Of a stretch of 35,968 bases of DNA, positions 7,687 to 14,548 are shown piece by piece. Made by a program: the position numbers and the translations under genes. Every line of letters begins with the position of its first letter. Position 1 is the stretch's first letter. The notes under the pieces are model-generated. The model was not told the DNA's origin, ran no database searches, and saw only the letters and a program-made list of their open reading frames with translations. This DNA is from Tepidibacillus fermentans (GTDB lineage: Bacteria; Bacillota; Bacilli; Tepidibacillales; Tepidibacillaceae): assembly GCF_004342885.1 (NCBI RefSeq), contig NZ_SMAB01000021.1, positions 1 to 35,968 on the forward strand. Reading direction: 5' to 3'.

Positions 7687-7850
7687 AAAAATCCTTTCTG
7701 AAAAACTCAGAAAGGATCCCTAATTTTAACGAAAGTCCTTTCCTTATCTTTCAGAACAAAAAGTCCTGCAGGAATTGGCACCTTCCCATAATATTATGGT
7801 AGGTTGCCGGGCTTCATAGGGCCAGTCCCTCCACCTCTCTAGATAAGGAT
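7687..7850 (-). promoter_or_regulatory. SAM-I (S-box) riboswitch with intrinsic terminator, controls metNPQ
   Basis: On the minus strand P1 is CCTTATCT (7849-7842) paired with AGATAAGG (7749-7742). Between them run the hallmark elements GAGAGGTGGAGGGACTGGCC, GAAGCCCGGCAACC and GGTGCCAATTCC. The expression platform is the perfect 11-bp hairpin ATCCTTTCTGA (7691-7701) / TCAGAAAGGAT (7707-7717) followed by TTTTTATTTT. Known mechanism of the class: SAM binding stabilises the aptamer and lets the terminator form. Confidence 0.96.
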
Positions 7851-7899
7851 ACAACACTTATTCACTTCATCAAATCAATGCTTCATAACAGATGAATAA

Positions 7900-7928
7900 A
7901 TAGTACCACCTCATAATAAAACTGTCAA
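7900..7928 (-). promoter_or_regulatory. Sigma-A promoter of the met operon
   Basis: Minus-strand TTGACA (7928-7923) and TACTAT (7905-7900) with a 17-nt spacer, placing the start about 45 nt before the S-box P1 stem. Confidence 0.75.
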
Positions 7929-8004
7929 CAAAAATTTTATAACGAAAATTATGGATAAATATTACAAAACTTTTCGTAGGAATGAAAGAGTACGCTCATT
8001 TTGA

Positions 8005-8165
8005 GGAGCATTAAATATTCTTCTGATAGGTTTATGGATGACACTTCAAATGGCTGTCTATTCATAGATCATCATATTATTCGACTGATGTCGTCATCTT
8101 CTACTTTGTCTTAAGTTTTAGCTTAACGCTACTAACCAACTTGATTGAAAAAAATGAATCAAGAC
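8005..8165 (+). pseudogene. Fossil of an amino-acid ABC transporter permease
   Basis: Plus-strand frame 8005-8064 reads GALNILLIGLWMTLQMAVYS and then meets TAG with III following, which resembles the first membrane helix of GlnP/HisM-type permeases. A second frame from 8084 reads DVVIFYFVLSFSLTLLTNLI and then EK plus basic residues, which resembles the C-terminal helix and tail of the same family. The two pieces are in different frames and the middle (about 150 codons) is gone. There is no start codon with a ribosome site. Read by eye from short segments, so moderate confidence. The rest of 7930-8003 holds nothing recognised. Confidence 0.5.
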
Positions 8166-8176
8166 TTAAAATGAGA

Positions 8177-8200
8177 AAAAGGAGCCTCGAACTCCCTTTT
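8177..8200 (-). terminator. Terminator after the 8659-8204 gene
   Basis: GGAG (8181-8184) and CTCC (8192-8195) flanked by A and T tracts form a hairpin right after the stop codon; the minus strand continues CTCCTTTTTC. Confidence 0.6.
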
Positions 8201-8203
8201 CTT

Positions 8204-8659
8204 TCATATTGCAGTAACTTTTTTTGATCTTCGTGAGATAAAATCAATCTTTTTGGCTAAATGATAAAGTTGTTGGGTTGTTTTTGTTTTTATGACAATC
8301 TTTTTCGTACCAGATAATTCTTTAAAACAAGATATTGTTAGTTTATTGGGTTCATACTTTACCGATTGAATGGCTTTTGCTGGAATGTCTATGTAAGCAT
8401 ATTTTGGTTCTAAAAAACCAATAAATAATCTCTTACTATAGACTACCACATCTAAGTCTGCAAGATACCGATGATAATCGGTTATTAATTCTTTTACCTT
8501 TCCATTATAGAGAATAAAATCAAATCCATCGGTTTGCAGCTGAATGATATTAGATTGTTCCTTTTTGGCCGTTTTTGGTTTTTTAACTAAAAAGTAATAA
8601 CTGATGAGTAAGAAAAGAAGGATCAAAAATATCGTTATAAACCCGATCACGGTTATCAT
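8204..8659 (-). CDS. Hypothetical single-span membrane protein with basic cytoplasmic domain
   Basis: 151 residues, not recognised. One N-terminal membrane helix (residues 4-26: GFITIFLILLFLLISYYFLV) is followed by a basic stretch (KKPKTAKK), so the rest is probably cytoplasmic. The soluble part alternates short beta-like segments (FDFILYNGKVKEL, VVVYSKRLFIGFL, KAIQSVKYEPNKLTISC, TKKIVIKTKTT) and ends in a helix and RRSKK. That arrangement could suit a PH-like or bPH fold, but this is a guess from pattern only. Good ribosome site (AAAGGAG). A 35-codon small ORF lies 33 nt upstream on the same strand, possibly in the same transcript. Confidence 0.7.
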   Translation of the reverse strand: MITVIGFITIFLILLFLLISYYFLVKKPKTAKKEQSNIIQLQTDGFDFILYNGKVKELITDYHRYLADLDVVVYSKRLFIGFLEPKYAYIDIPAKAIQSVKYEPNKLTISCFKELSGTKKIVIKTKTTQQLYHLAKKIDFISRRSKKVTAI

Positions 8660-8692
8660 TCTTTTCTCTCCTTTCAGGAGTTAAAGCTTCCG

Positions 8693-8800
8693 TTATTCCT
8701 TCCCTTTTTTTGCTTTTCTTTTTAATTTTGGTGAGGATTGAACCATTTGTTCTACCATATCAATATGAGGCGGGATTTTTTGTTCTTGATCCTTTTTCAA
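8693..8800 (-). CDS. Small basic 35-residue protein (hypothetical)
   Basis: TTG start at 8800 with a strong site GGAGGGG about 7 nt upstream, 35 codons, stop TAA at 8693. The product begins MKKDQEQKIPPHIDMVEQMV and ends with a strongly basic tail (KLKRKAKKGKE). No membrane segment. The IPPHIDMVEQM core followed by SSPKLKRK reads like a conserved peptide rather than random sequence, but I cannot name a family; small spore proteins are one possibility. It lies directly upstream of the membrane protein gene on the same strand. Confidence 0.6.
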   Translation of the reverse strand: MKKDQEQKIPPHIDMVEQMVQSSPKLKRKAKKGKE

Positions 8801-8982
8801 ATGGATTCCCCTCCTTTTCCTTTGTTAAAGTTACGTTACCCGATTCATGAAACCATTATTCGATGAATCAATCACTTCCATTTATTCACAATGAATCAAA
8901 AAATTATTAAAATAAATTGATAAAATTAATTCAATTGATGATTGAAATTTATCGAATAGTTGCATAACATATAATAAAAAGA

Positions 8983-9008
8983 AATTAGAAGTTAGAAGTT
9001 AGATTAGA
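8983..9008 (+). repeat. Degenerate heptamer tandem repeat (AGTTAGA)
   Basis: AATTAGA, AGTTAGA, AGTTAGA and a partial TTAGA follow one another. A related heptamer array (AAGTCAG unit) lies at 32543-32570. The rest of the gap 8821-8982 is AT-rich; TATAAT at 8970-8975 could be a -10 box, but no convincing -35 is seen. Confidence 0.6.
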
Positions 9009-9009
9009 T

Positions 9010-9034
9010 AAATTGGCGAGAAGCCAATTTTTAT
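9010..9034 (+). promoter_or_regulatory. Leader hairpin resembling a small attenuator
   Basis: AAATTGGC (9010-9017) / GCCAATTT (9023-9030), 8 bp with a GAGAA loop, followed by TTTTAT, only 25 nt before the CDS at 9059. It has the look of an intrinsic terminator inside the leader of that gene. Confidence 0.45.
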
Positions 9035-9058
9035 CATTGAATGCGAGGGGAAAAAATA

Positions 9059-9340
9059 ATGGAATACCTCTGTCCATTATGTGAAAAAAAACTAACTAAA
9101 ATTGAAGAAGGTTGCGAAAAATTGCATCAATGGTTTGCAGAACTTAAGGGTAAAACATTATGGAGGATTCGTTATCTGAATAAGTATGAGTATATCTTTT
9201 TGTCTGAAGATGACTTTCAGCGTTTACAACAGCAAGGTGCTATGATTTTAGATGAGACTACCCATTGGGAACAGTTTGACCCTGATAATTTTTCGGGAAT
9301 TACAACATCAGGAGATCGCGTCTCGATATTTGAAGAATAA
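9059..9340 (+). CDS. Hypothetical 93-residue protein with N-terminal CxxC
   Basis: Start ATG 9059 is preferred over 9041 because GAGGGG lies 8 nt upstream. The protein begins MEYLCPLCEKKL; the CPLC pair, with a further Cys about 14 residues later (EEGCEK), could form a partial zinc site, though a fourth ligand is not obvious. The remainder is acidic and aromatic (WRIRYLNKYEYIFLSEDDF, THWEQFDPDNFSG) and probably a small soluble domain. Not recognised. It is a solitary gene with a leader hairpin and a stem-loop behind it, on the opposite strand from its neighbours. Confidence 0.65.
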   Translation: MEYLCPLCEKKLTKIEEGCEKLHQWFAELKGKTLWRIRYLNKYEYIFLSEDDFQRLQQQGAMILDETTHWEQFDPDNFSGITTSGDRVSIFEE

Positions 9341-9355
9341 AATTGGTCATTTAAA

Positions 9356-9403
9356 ATCCCCTATATAGTAAACAGATCTCTATTCTGTCTAATATAAGGG
9401 GAT
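9356..9403 (+). terminator. Stem-loop behind the 9059-9340 gene
   Basis: ATCCCCTATAT (9356-9366) pairs with ATATAAGGGGAT (9392-9403, one bulge), and ACAGA/TCTGT pair inside. No T run follows, so its strength as a terminator is doubtful. Confidence 0.45.
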
Positions 9404-9467
9404 CATATTATGTCAAAAGGTTTTTCTTATTTACTCATTTCTTCCTTATGAGATTTATTTTCTATTT

Positions 9468-9758
9468 TTAATTTCTCCAAATTTCGGGTGTAAAACGATC
9501 AGGGGCAATTCTTGTTTTTAAGTCCATGAATATGTAGTAAGAAATACCAGTAATGATTAATGATTGAACAGCTGAGTAGTACCATGAATAAATGTTTCTA
9601 TATCTCTCGGATCCAAATTACTTTTCTCAATGACATCAATTACGCCTTGTTCAAAATTTGGAGGGGTAGTATGACTTTTAGCAATGCCGATTCTCCCATC
9701 ATCATCAACATAGTACTAAGTCCGTAAAGGTACCCCCTATATCTATAGCTACTCTCAT
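9468..9758 (-). pseudogene. Decayed HyuA-type hydantoinase/oxoprolinase N-terminus fused to a permease tail
   Basis: ATG 9758, with AAAGGTGG upstream, begins MRVAIDIGGTFTDLVL, the signature N-terminus of the hydantoinase A/oxoprolinase family. After 16 codons an extra base breaks the frame; the next frame continues VDDDGRIGIAKSHTTPPNFE, then QGVIDVIEKSNLDPRDIE and TFIHGTT, all family-typical, ending near 9575. From 9572 a different protein end follows: AVQSLIITGISYYIFMDLK, then a polar tail and stop at 9468, resembling the last helix and C-terminus of a membrane transporter. So a deletion joined hyuA to a following permease gene, and a frameshift completed the decay. The region 9759-9887 and 9404-9467 shows no gene. 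Confidence 0.75.
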
Positions 9759-9887
9759 AATAACCACCTTTCTCTGATTCATAATGATTCAAAAAAAAAA
9801 CTGGAGTAATAACGCAAAGAACTACTACTTCTTGTTGTAAAGGATTAATCCAATAGTGTGGTTTCAGTGTTTATTTGCAATAAAAAA

Positions 9888-9907
9888 GGATAGTGTTTTC
9901 ACTATCC
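9888..9907 (-). terminator. Terminator of the sugar-acid operon
   Basis: Perfect 8-bp hairpin GGATAGTG (9888-9895) / CACTATCC (9900-9907) with a 4-nt loop; the minus strand continues TTTTTTATTG. It lies 43 nt after the last gene. Confidence 0.85.
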
Positions 9908-9950
9908 CAATATAGATAACCCATAATTTACTCCAAATATGTTTCATTAA

Positions 9951-10859
9951 TTATAAAAGAGAGGCATCTTTTAATATTGCAATCAATTCTTGCTTTTTCT
10001 CCTCACTTAAAGGACGAGCAGGTGGGAGAACATGAGTGGAAATATCAAGCCCTCTAAGTTTTGTTGCCTCTTTAACTACATTTACAAATGGAGAATCTAA
10101 CTTATACATAAGAGGCAAGAATGCTAATCTTTTGTGTAACTCAATCGCTTTTTCATAATCCCTATTCTGGAATGCTTGATAGATTCCTACCGTTAATTCA
10201 GGTGCAAAGTTTCCACTGGCTGAGATCGAACCATCTCCACCAAGGGAAAGCGTATTTAAAAGGTGATCATCAAAACCTGCTAAAACAGAGAAATGAGGAT
10301 GTTTGCTTTTTACTTTCAGGATCATTTCTCGAATATGCCCTGCCATATCAACCGTTTCTTTGATACCAACAATATTCGGGTATTTATCTACTAACTTTAA
10401 CACGATTTCCGGTGTTAAATCTTGGCCTGTCAGATTTGGGAAGTTATAGAGTAAAATCGGTAGTTCCGTGTTTTCGGCGATTTCGCCATAATGAGCCAAT
10501 AAATTCTCTTCCGTTAATGGCCAATAATATGGATTAATAATCACAACACCGTCTGCTCCGATTTCTTTAGCATGTTGGTTGAGAGCAATGATTTCACGCG
10601 TATTGGTTCCACCTGTTCCGATTAAAACGGGTACTCTATCTTTTACATATTCTGTTGCAAATGCAGCAACTTCTTTTCGCTCTTCAAAAGACATCTGGCT
10701 AAACTCGCCACCACTACCTAAGAAAAATAATCCATGTACTCCCGAATCAATGAGAAAATCAATTAATTTCCCCATTCCTTGGCGGTCCAATTTTAGGTTT
10801 TCGTTAAAGATGGTTGATACTGGTGGGATAATGCCTTTAAAAAGACCATTTTGAACCAT
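9951..10859 (-). CDS. DapA/NanA-family (class I) aldolase or dehydratase, probably acting on a keto-deoxy sugar acid
   Basis: 302 residues. (beta/alpha)8 fold of the dihydrodipicolinate synthase/N-acetylneuraminate lyase family: GSGGEFSQMSFEER at 48-61 (substrate carboxylate loop), Tyr138 in LLYNFP, and Schiff-base Lys167 in GIKET. True DapA is unlikely because the gene closes a TRAP/KDG kinase/KDPG aldolase operon. Known relatives in such settings are 2-keto-3-deoxygluconate aldolases (YagE type) and keto-deoxyglucarate dehydratases (KdgD). An aldolase would give pyruvate directly from unphosphorylated KDG, parallel to the KdgK/KdgA route in the same operon. Exact substrate unknown. Confidence 0.8.
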   Translation of the reverse strand: MVQNGLFKGIIPPVSTIFNENLKLDRQGMGKLIDFLIDSGVHGLFFLGSGGEFSQMSFEERKEVAAFATEYVKDRVPVLIGTGGTNTREIIALNQHAKEIGADGVVIINPYYWPLTEENLLAHYGEIAENTELPILLYNFPNLTGQDLTPEIVLKLVDKYPNIVGIKETVDMAGHIREMILKVKSKHPHFSVLAGFDDHLLNTLSLGGDGSISASGNFAPELTVGIYQAFQNRDYEKAIELHKRLAFLPLMYKLDSPFVNVVKEATKLRGLDISTHVLPPARPLSEEKKQELIAILKDASLL

Positions 10860-10889
10860 TATAATCCCCCTATTTTTTTAAATCTTTTT

Positions 10890-12161
10890 TTAAGCAAACC
10901 ACCCAAGCGGAACGGTTACTAGTTCGGGAAATAAAACTAAAAGGAATAAGATAATTACTTCAACAATTAAAAATGGTAATACACCCTTAGAAATTTCAAC
11001 TAAACTTATCTTACTAATTCCACACCCTACATATAGTACAGTACCAACAGGCGGTGTAATTAACCCTATCGATAAGTTAATAACCACCAATAATCCAAAA
11101 TAAACGGGATCAATTCCCACTTGAGTAATCACAGGCAATAAAACAGGTGTGAAGATTAAAATTGCTGGAGTTAAGTCCATAACCATACCTACTAATAATA
11201 AGAAAATCATAATAATGATCATTAAAATGGTTGGATTAGTTGTAAGCCCTTGCAAGAACTCGGCTAATTCTAAAGGCACTTGAGCAACTGTGATGACATA
11301 ACCAGAAACTATTGCGGTTGCAGCTAAGAACATAACAACTCCAGTTGTTTTGGTTGCTTCAATAAATACTTTTAGTAAATCTCTTGGTTTCATTTCTCTA
11401 TAGCCAAAACTAACAATTAATGCATATACTGCAGAAACTACGCCTGCTTCGGTAGGTGTAAAAATACCTCCACGTAATCCAACGATAATGATTAGTGGGA
11501 GCAATAATGCCCAAAATGCTCTTTTAAACGCTTTCCATCTTTCTTCTTTTGTTGCTTTTGGCATGGTTTGAGCATTATCTTTCTTAGCTACAAAATACCA
11601 TACCGTAATTAAACCAGTTGCCAATAAAATTCCAGGAACAATACCTGACATAAACAACTTAGTAATTGAAACTCCACCAATTACTCCAAATAGGATCATC
11701 GGAATACTTGGAGGAATAATAGTTCCAAGTATACCTGTTGCAGCTACTAAACCGGATGAACGATTGACATTATAACCTTTTGCTACCATCATTGGGATTA
11801 GTATGGCACCTAAAGCTGCAGTATCCGCTACAGCGGATCCAGACAATCCAGCAAATATAACACCTGAGATAATCATTACATAACCTAAGCCGCCACGAAT
11901 ATGACCGACTAACGAACTGGCAAAATCAACGATCCTTTGAGAAATTCCACCAACATTCATGATTTCCCCGGTTAATACAAAGAATGGAATGGCCATTAGC
12001 GCAAAACTATTCGCACCATTAATCAAATTCTCAGCAATTATTTGAGTGTCAAAAATACCTAATGCTAACATCATTGCTATGGCACTAAGTAACATTGAGA
12101 TAGCTATAGGAACACCAATAAGTAAGAAGAAAAATAAACTTCCTAAAAATAACCATATCAT
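10890..12161 (-). CDS. dctM: TRAP transporter large permease subunit (DctM family)
   Basis: 423 residues with about 12 hydrophobic segments. Family landmarks: N-terminal GVPIAISMLL, GGLGYVMIISGVIFAGLSGSA, IPPSIPMILFG, FTPTEAGVVSAVYAL and GLITPPVGTVLYVG. The subunit belongs to the sodium-coupled ion transporter superfamily and moves substrate delivered by the periplasmic-type binding protein. It begins 1 nt after the DctQ gene stop. Substrate is inferred from the operon to be a sugar acid (uronate, aldonate or keto-acid). The symbol is a family name only. Confidence 0.92.
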   Translation of the reverse strand: MIWLFLGSLFFFLLIGVPIAISMLLSAIAMMLALGIFDTQIIAENLINGANSFALMAIPFFVLTGEIMNVGGISQRIVDFASSLVGHIRGGLGYVMIISGVIFAGLSGSAVADTAALGAILIPMMVAKGYNVNRSSGLVAATGILGTIIPPSIPMILFGVIGGVSITKLFMSGIVPGILLATGLITVWYFVAKKDNAQTMPKATKEERWKAFKRAFWALLLPLIIIVGLRGGIFTPTEAGVVSAVYALIVSFGYREMKPRDLLKVFIEATKTTGVVMFLAATAIVSGYVITVAQVPLELAEFLQGLTTNPTILMIIIMIFLLLVGMVMDLTPAILIFTPVLLPVITQVGIDPVYFGLLVVINLSIGLITPPVGTVLYVGCGISKISLVEISKGVLPFLIVEVIILFLLVLFPELVTVPLGWFA

Positions 12162-12162
12162 T

Positions 12163-12690
12163 TTATTTCCCCTCCCTTAACTTCACTGTTGAATCCATTT
12201 CTGTTTTGACCCAAGGAGGAGGATCTTGATTAAAGAAAACAAAACGAACGGTCTGAACGATGCTTATAGCAATCATAACTACCGCAGCAAATAATCCGGC
12301 CCAATAGAGGATATTTATAGGAATTCCTGTTGCAGGTCCCTTAACTAATTTATTTAATTCCATCATTTTCAGTAATCCATCTATAAATAATCCTAAAACA
12401 ACTACAATTAAAAGATTTGATATAACATATAATATTTTTTGTATAAATAAAGGGAGTTTCGCTGTTAGTAAGTCTACCCCTAAATGGCTTTTATCTTTTA
12501 ATGCTACCACTGCTCCTAAAAATACAACCCACACAAATGCGAATCGGGCTATCTCTTCCGACCATGTGAGCCCAGAATCAAATCCGTATCGGAGAACAAC
12601 ATTTAGAAAAACGAGAATAACCATAATACTAAGGACCAATACAATAATCGCATTTAAAATGCCATTTAACAATTTTAATAGTTTCTCCAT
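12163..12690 (-). CDS. dctQ: TRAP transporter small permease subunit (DctQ family)
   Basis: 175 residues, four membrane helices. VVLRYGFDSGLTWSEEIARFAFVWVVFLGA (around residues 30-60) is the defining DctQ segment, with the conserved R.G and W.EE residues. The end (DPPPWVKTEMDSTVKL) is cytoplasmic and polar. It pairs with the large subunit directly downstream. A 13-bp intergenic hairpin separates it from the binding-protein gene upstream. The symbol is a family name; substrate not determined. Confidence 0.9.
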   Translation of the reverse strand: MEKLLKLLNGILNAIIVLVLSIMVILVFLNVVLRYGFDSGLTWSEEIARFAFVWVVFLGAVVALKDKSHLGVDLLTAKLPLFIQKILYVISNLLIVVVLGLFIDGLLKMMELNKLVKGPATGIPINILYWAGLFAAVVMIAISIVQTVRFVFFNQDPPPWVKTEMDSTVKLREGK

Positions 12691-12715
12691 CTCGCCTCAC
12701 CTCTTAATGGATTGA

Positions 12716-12746
12716 TATTGCCATGGGATTTATTCCCATGGCAATA
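12716..12746 (-). other. Intercistronic 13-bp hairpin between dctP and dctQ
   Basis: TATTGCCATGGGA (12716-12728) and TCCCATGGCAATA (12734-12746) are perfect complements around a 5-nt loop. No T run follows in either direction. Its place right after the binding-protein stop suggests it protects the upstream mRNA from 3' decay or partly reduces readthrough, giving more binding protein than permease (inference). Confidence 0.7.
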
Positions 12747-12751
12747 GTTTA

Positions 12752-13774
12752 TTACTTAGAATTACGAACTTTTTCTACAAACGCTTTTGCCCAATCATAT
12801 TGTTTATATAGATCTTGATATACGGGGTCCATTGCTTTAACCATTTGCTCTTTAAATTGAGCGTCAGGAACAATGATTTCAAGACCCTTTTCTTTTAAGA
12901 ACTTTTTAACATCTTCTTCTGATTTTAATAAAAGTTCCCATTCGTAATTTGCAGATTCTTGAGCAGCCTCTTTAATAATTTGTTGTGTTTCTTTATCAAA
13001 ACTATCAAATAACTTCTTATTCATTAAATAAACGTTTGGACTAAACATGTGATTTGATTCTAATACGTATTTCTGAACTTCATAGAAACCAGAAGCTTTT
13101 AATGTTGCGTATGGGTTTTCTTGACCATCAATAACTTTTTGTTCTAATGCAGTAAATACTTCAGATAATGGAAGCGGCTGTACATTAGCGCCTAATGCTT
13201 TACCTGTATTAACGAAAATTGGAATGTTTGGCATTCTTAAACGGAAACCTTTGAAATCATCCATTGATTTAATTGGACGATTAGCAGAAATGACTCTGAA
13301 ACCGTTTACTGTCCATGCTAAAGGTTCTACACCTAATTTACGAAACTCTGTTTCAATTTCGTCTCCAACTTCACCGTTTAATGCTTTTCGTGCATGGTCA
13401 TAACTCTCAAATAAGAATGGCCACTCGACTGCACCAATCTTTGGATTAGCAGTTTGTAATCCCATACCCGTAATAGCCATTTCAACTGTTCCATTTCGAA
13501 CACCATTGGTAAATTGCGCCTCATCACCCAGTTGGTTACTTGGGTATATTTCAACAACAACTTTTCCATTTGTCTTTTCTTCAACAATCTTCTTGAATTT
13601 TTCTCTTAATGCGACATTTTGAGGATGATCTTCTGCAAAATAGTTTGCAATCTTAATTTTTGTTACACCATCTTTAGAAGTAGCTTGCGTATCATTTGTA
13701 CCTTGACTGCAAGCAACAGATGTTAACATTAACACAGCAATTAATCCGAATAAAAATAACTTCTTAAGCTTCAT
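12752..13774 (-). CDS. dctP: TRAP transporter substrate-binding lipoprotein (DctP family)
   Basis: 340 residues. Signal peptide with lipobox LTSVAC (Cys22). DctP features: KIANYFAEDHPQNVALREKFK, VVEIYPSNQLGDEAQF, WTVNGFRVISANRPIKSMDDFKGFRLRMPN (containing the conserved Arg that binds the substrate carboxylate) and EVFTALEQKVIDGQENP. The NxRxI-type and RMPN motifs are those of solute-binding proteins that take sugar acids such as uronates, which fits the operon. It is preceded by an unusual intercistronic hairpin and followed by another. Confidence 0.92.
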   Translation of the reverse strand: MKLKKLFLFGLIAVLMLTSVACSQGTNDTQATSKDGVTKIKIANYFAEDHPQNVALREKFKKIVEEKTNGKVVVEIYPSNQLGDEAQFTNGVRNGTVEMAITGMGLQTANPKIGAVEWPFLFESYDHARKALNGEVGDEIETEFRKLGVEPLAWTVNGFRVISANRPIKSMDDFKGFRLRMPNIPIFVNTGKALGANVQPLPLSEVFTALEQKVIDGQENPYATLKASGFYEVQKYVLESNHMFSPNVYLMNKKLFDSFDKETQQIIKEAAQESANYEWELLLKSEEDVKKFLKEKGLEIIVPDAQFKEQMVKAMDPVYQDLYKQYDWAKAFVEKVRNSK

Positions 13775-13826
13775 CTTTATTTACCCCCCAATTGATGTAT
13801 AATAAATTAGGTTGCTTTTTTATTTG

Positions 13827-13891
13827 AACATTACTATGAAGAAATCTTGTTAGGATCCCTCCTTTCAAGTTTGATTTCTTCAAGTAATGTT
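13827..13891. other. Large intercistronic stem-loop with a ribosome-site-like loop
   Basis: AACATTACT-at-GAAGAAATC (13827-13846) pairs with GATTTCTTC-a-AGTAATGTT (13873-13891), 18 bp with a small internal bulge. The 26-nt loop reads AAAGGAGGG on the coding (minus) strand, but no start codon follows at a usable distance. T7 follows only on the plus strand, so it is not a terminator for the operon. It lies between kdgA and dctP. Confidence 0.65.
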
Positions 13892-13894
13892 TTT

Positions 13895-14536
13895 TTATTT
13901 TTCTCTTGCTTTTCTTACCGCTAAAACAAATTTTGAAGCGTTTGACTCTAATTCTTTCAAGTAAGTTTCATCTATCATTTTCTTGGTGTTTACTAAAGAA
14001 CTTCCAATACCAACGGCTACTCCACCTGCTTTAATGTAATCTGCTACGTTGGTTAAATCTAATCCACCAGTTGGCATTAAAGGAATATGTGGTAATGGAC
14101 CATGGATATCTTTTAAATACTTTGGTCCAAAAACGTTTGCTGGAAATACTTTGATGATGTCCGCTCCATGTTCGTAAGCGGTAATTATCTCTGTCGGAGT
14201 TAATGCACCTGGTATACTAATGACTCCATAGCGTTTTGCCATTTGAATCGTTTCCACATTGACTGTTGGTGAAAAGATAAATTTAGCCCCCGACATAATT
14301 GCTACTCTTGCTGTTTCAGGATCAAGAACAGTTCCTGCACCAACGATTAGATCATCTCCAAATTCATCTGAAACTTTTTCAATTAATGTTAATACTTTTG
14401 GAGTTTCTACAGTTATCTCTAGAGTTTTTATTCCTCCATCTTTTAAAGCCTTAGCTATTTGTAGAATATTTTCGGGTTTTGCGCCTCGAATAATTGCAAC
14501 GACCCCATTTTCCATAATTTCTTGTAGTAGCTTCAT
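13895..14536 (-). CDS. kdgA: KDPG/KHG aldolase
   Basis: 213 residues, class I aldolase of the Entner-Doudoroff pathway that splits 2-keto-3-deoxy-6-phosphogluconate into pyruvate and glyceraldehyde 3-phosphate. Visible: Arg17 in AIIRG, Glu40 in KTLEITVETP (general base), GAGTVLDPETA, FIFSPTVN, Schiff-base Lys129 in DIIKVFPAN and the phosphate loop MPTGGLDLTN. Length is usual for Eda/KdgA. It follows the KDG kinase by 12 nt, so the pair supplies kinase then aldolase. Some homologues also use 4-hydroxy-2-oxoglutarate or galactonate derivatives. Confidence 0.93.
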   Translation of the reverse strand: MKLLQEIMENGVVAIIRGAKPENILQIAKALKDGGIKTLEITVETPKVLTLIEKVSDEFGDDLIVGAGTVLDPETARVAIMSGAKFIFSPTVNVETIQMAKRYGVISIPGALTPTEIITAYEHGADIIKVFPANVFGPKYLKDIHGPLPHIPLMPTGGLDLTNVADYIKAGGVAVGIGSSLVNTKKMIDETYLKELESNASKFVLAVRKAREK

Positions 14537-14548
14537 ATTATTTCACCC

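Noticed and set aside
9951-10859. Dihydrodipicolinate synthase (lysine pathway)
   Set aside because: Operon context is sugar-acid catabolism and no lysine-pathway gene is near.
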